DNA of 64,000 nucleotides from Eledone cirrhosa (taxonomy: Eukaryota > Mollusca > Cephalopoda > Octopoda > Eledonidae): contig OZ024744.1 in the NCBI GenBank assembly GCA_964016885.1, positions 27,298,108-27,362,107 on the forward strand. Reading direction: 5' to 3'. Numbering within the stretch: the first letter of the stretch is position 1; the number at the start of each line of letters is the position of its first letter. This document shows, in pieces, positions 62,047 through 64,000 of the stretch. Both the position numbers and the translations under genes were made by a program. A model generated the notes under the pieces. That model made no database searches. It had not been told where the DNA came from and saw nothing but the letters and a program-made list of their open reading frames with translations.

Positions 62047-64000
62047 CACCAGACGTCTCCACTGCTACGGCTAGGCATCTCAGTGCATGTGGTAGTAAGA
62101 AGGGAGGTAACCTTAGGGCCAGGGACACCAGAAGTCTCCACTGCTACGGCTAGGCATCTCAGTGCATGTGGTGGTAAGAAGGGAGGTAAACTTAGGGCCA
62201 GGGACACCAGAAGTCTCCACTGTTACGGCTAGGCATGTCAGTGCATGTGGTGGTAAGAAGGGAGGTAACCTTAGGTCCAAGGACACCAGAAGTCTCCACT
62301 GTTACGGCTAGGCATCTCAGTGCATGTGGTGGTAAGGAGGGAGGTAACCTTAGGGCCAGGGACACCAGAAGACTCCACTGATACGGCTAGGCATCTCAGT
62401 GCATGTGGTGGTAAGAAAGGAGGTAACCTTAGGGCCAGGGACACCAGAAGTCTACACTGTTACGGCTTGGCATGTCAGTGCATGTGGTGGTAAGAAGGGG
62501 GGTAACCTTAAGGCCAGGGACACCAGAAATCTCCAGTGTTACGGCTAGGCATCTCAGTGCATGTGGTGGTAAGAAGGGAGGTAACCTTAGGGCCAAGGAG
62601 ACCAGAACTCTCCACAGCTACGGCTAGGCATCTCAGTGCATGTGGTGGTAAGAAGGGAGGTAACCTTAGGGCCAAGGACACCAGAAGTCTCCACTGCTAC
62701 GGCTAGGCATCTCAGTGCATGTGGTGGTAAGAAGGGAAGGAACCTTAGGGCCAGGGACACCAGAAGTCTCCACTGTTACGGCTAGGCATCTCAGTGCATG
62801 TGGTGGTAAGAAGGGAGGTAACCTTAGGGCCAAGGACACCAGAAGTCTCCACAGTTACGGCTAGGCATGTCAGTGCATGTGGTTGTAAGAAGGGAGGGAA
62901 CCTTAGGGCCAGAGACACCAGAAGTCTCCACTGTTACGGCTAGGCATCTCAGTGCATGTGGTGGTAAGAAGGGAGGGAACCTTAGGGCCAGGCACACCAG
63001 AAGTCTCCACTGCTACGGCTAGGCATCTCAGTGCATGTGGTGGTAAGAAAGGAGGTAACCTTAGGGCCAGGAACACCAGAAGTCTCCACTGTTACGGCTT
63101 GGCATGTCAGTGCATGTGGTGGTAAGGAGGGAGGTAACCTTAGGGCCAAGGATACCAGAAGTCTCCACTGTTACGGCTAGGCATCTCAGTGCATTTGGTG
63201 GTAAGAAGGGAGGTAACCTTAGGGCCAGGGACACCAGAAGTCTCCACTGTTACGGCTAGGCATCTCACTTCATGTGGTGGTAAGAAGGGAGGTAACCTTA
63301 GGGCCAGGGTCACCAGAAGTGTCCACTGCTACGGCTAGTCATCTCAGTGCATGTGGTGGTAAGAAGGGAGGTAACCTTAGGGCCAGGGACACCAGAAGAT
63401 TCCAGTGTTACGGCTAGGCATCTCAGTGCATGTGGTGGTAAGAAGGGAGGTAACCTTAGGGCCAAGGAGACCAGAAGTCTCCACAGCTACGGCTAGGCAT
63501 CTCAGTGCATGTGGTGGTAAGAAGGGGGGTAACCTTAGGGCCAAGGACACCAGAAGACTCCACTGTTACGGCTAGGCATCTCAGTGCATGTGGTGGTAAG
63601 AAGGGAGGTAACCTTAGGGCCAGGGACACCAGACGTCTCCACTGCTACGGCTAGGCATCTCAGTGCATGTGGTAGTAAGAAGGGAGGTAACCTTAGGGCC
63701 AGGGACACCAGAAGTCTCCACTGCTACGGCTAGGCATCTCAGTGCATGTGGTGGTAAGAAGGGAGGTAAACTTAGGGCCAGGGACACCAGAAGTCTCCAC
63801 TGTTACGGCTAGGCATGTCAGTGCATGTGGTGGTAAGAAGGGAGGTAACCTTAGGTCCAAGGACACCAGAAGTCTCCACTCTTACGGCTAGGCATCTCAG
63901 TGCATGTGGTGGTAAGGAGGGAGGTAACCTTAGGGCCAGGGACACCAGAAGACTCCACTGCTACGGCTAGGCATCTCAGTGCATGTGGTGGTAAGAAGGG
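62047..64000 (+). repeat. 31-monomer higher-order repeat, unit 2 (cut by window edge)
   Basis: This is the second copy of 59,598-61,551, with about eight differences seen over 1,954 bp, including CAGAACTCTCC near 62,604, GTGGTTGTAAG near 62,881 and GAAGATTCCAG near 63,402. The similarity is still running at the last base, so the repeat continues beyond the window and its copy number is unknown. The array's right border is not reached. Confidence 0.9.

Larger units (their letters stand above)
1..64000 (+). repeat. 79-bp satellite array filling the whole window
   Basis: Every part of the window is a copy of one 79-bp unit in the same orientation. The unit can be read from AGGCATCTCAGTGCATGTGG through TGGTAAGAAGGGAGGTAACC and TTAGGGCCAAGGACACCAGA to AGTCTCCACTGTTACGGCT, and is about 53% GC. 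Monomer starts can be followed from position 1 to 63,969, giving 810 complete monomers and a 32-bp remainder. Recurrent variable sites, numbered from the first A, include C/G at 7, G/T at 13, T/G at 36, C/A at 39, G/T at 46, A/G at 50, T/A at 63 and T/C at 72. There is no non-satellite interruption. Such arrays are typical of eukaryotic heterochromatin; the function is unknown and the family is not one I recognise. Confidence 0.99.

Noticed and set aside
436..62049. Many open frames of 60-83 codons on both strands, encoding similar peptides such as those containing VETSGVPGPKVTSLLTTTC
   Set aside because: They are the same repeat read in shifting phases, overlap on opposite strands, end at stops fixed in the monomer and track length or stop variants. 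None has a coding signature, and nothing suggests a protein family.
1..64000. TTAGGG once per monomer (vertebrate-type telomere hexamer)
   Set aside because: It occurs singly every 79 bp inside CCTTAGGGCC, never in tandem, and is often changed to TTAGGT or TTAGAG. It is not a telomeric array.
1..64000. CRISPR-like periodic repeats
   Set aside because: The repeats abut head to tail with no unique spacers, and no cas-like genes are present.
1..64000. Centromeric satellite with a CENP-B box
   Set aside because: No monomer contains a match to the CENP-B box core (TTCG with CGGG spacing), and the 79-bp unit is unlike the roughly 171-bp alpha satellite. A centromeric role is neither shown nor excluded.
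1..64000. Splice-donor-like GGTAAG in each monomer
   Set aside because: It is a fixed part of the repeat with no exon, paired acceptor or reading frame around it, so chance resemblance is sufficient.
1..64000. tRNA, rRNA, small RNA or terminator structures
   Set aside because: No cloverleaf, conserved rRNA segment or hairpin with U-tract is visible; the only dyads are the 7-bp palindromes inside the monomer.

Overview
The whole window is one uninterrupted head-to-tail array of a 79-bp tandem repeat, all on the + strand. It has 810 complete monomers (positions 1-63,968) plus a 32-bp partial monomer at the right edge. I see no protein gene, RNA gene, transposon, unique sequence or inversion. 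A satellite block this long and pure points to a eukaryotic chromosome, most plausibly constitutive heterochromatin (pericentromeric, subtelomeric or an interstitial block). The sequence does not identify the taxon, and I do not recognise the monomer as a named satellite family.

The monomer is about 53% GC. It begins AGGCATCTCAGTGCATGTGG and ends CCACTGTTACGGCT. The period is almost invariant: I find 786 monomers of 79 bp, 23 of 78 bp and one of 80 bp. These account exactly for the 22-bp drift in register between the two ends. Monomers differ mainly by substitutions at recurrent sites, and the combinations of variants let larger duplications be traced.

Layout. 1-9,409 is the first copy of a long duplication whose second copy is 16,111-25,519 (lag 16,110 bp, 204 monomers, no difference seen in spot checks). 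Its right part carries a 42-monomer (3,317-bp) higher-order repeat, present about 1.2 times at 5,402-9,409 and about 2.85 times at 21,512-30,962. Between the long copies lie a re-copied 1.1-kb piece of the left block (9,405-10,509) and a 35-monomer (2,764-bp) tandem pair (10,560-16,037). From about 31 kb rightwards the array is a finer mosaic. It contains a 5-monomer pair (30.97-31.61 kb), a 14-monomer pair (35,564-37,761), a 39-monomer pair (38,177-44,307), a 51-monomer pair (43,406-50,351), a 10-monomer duplication (about 53.6 and 57.4 kb) and a 31-monomer pair running off the right edge (59,598-64,000).

Variant content differs between the two halves, yet a short ordered series of monomer types recurs across the window. 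This implies an older higher-order repeat that was later reshuffled by unequal exchange. At least two monomers are recognisable chimeras left by such exchanges. Open reading frames of 60-83 codons on both strands follow from the repeat arithmetic and are not genes. The interest here lies in the array's architecture and evolution, not in an encoded system.
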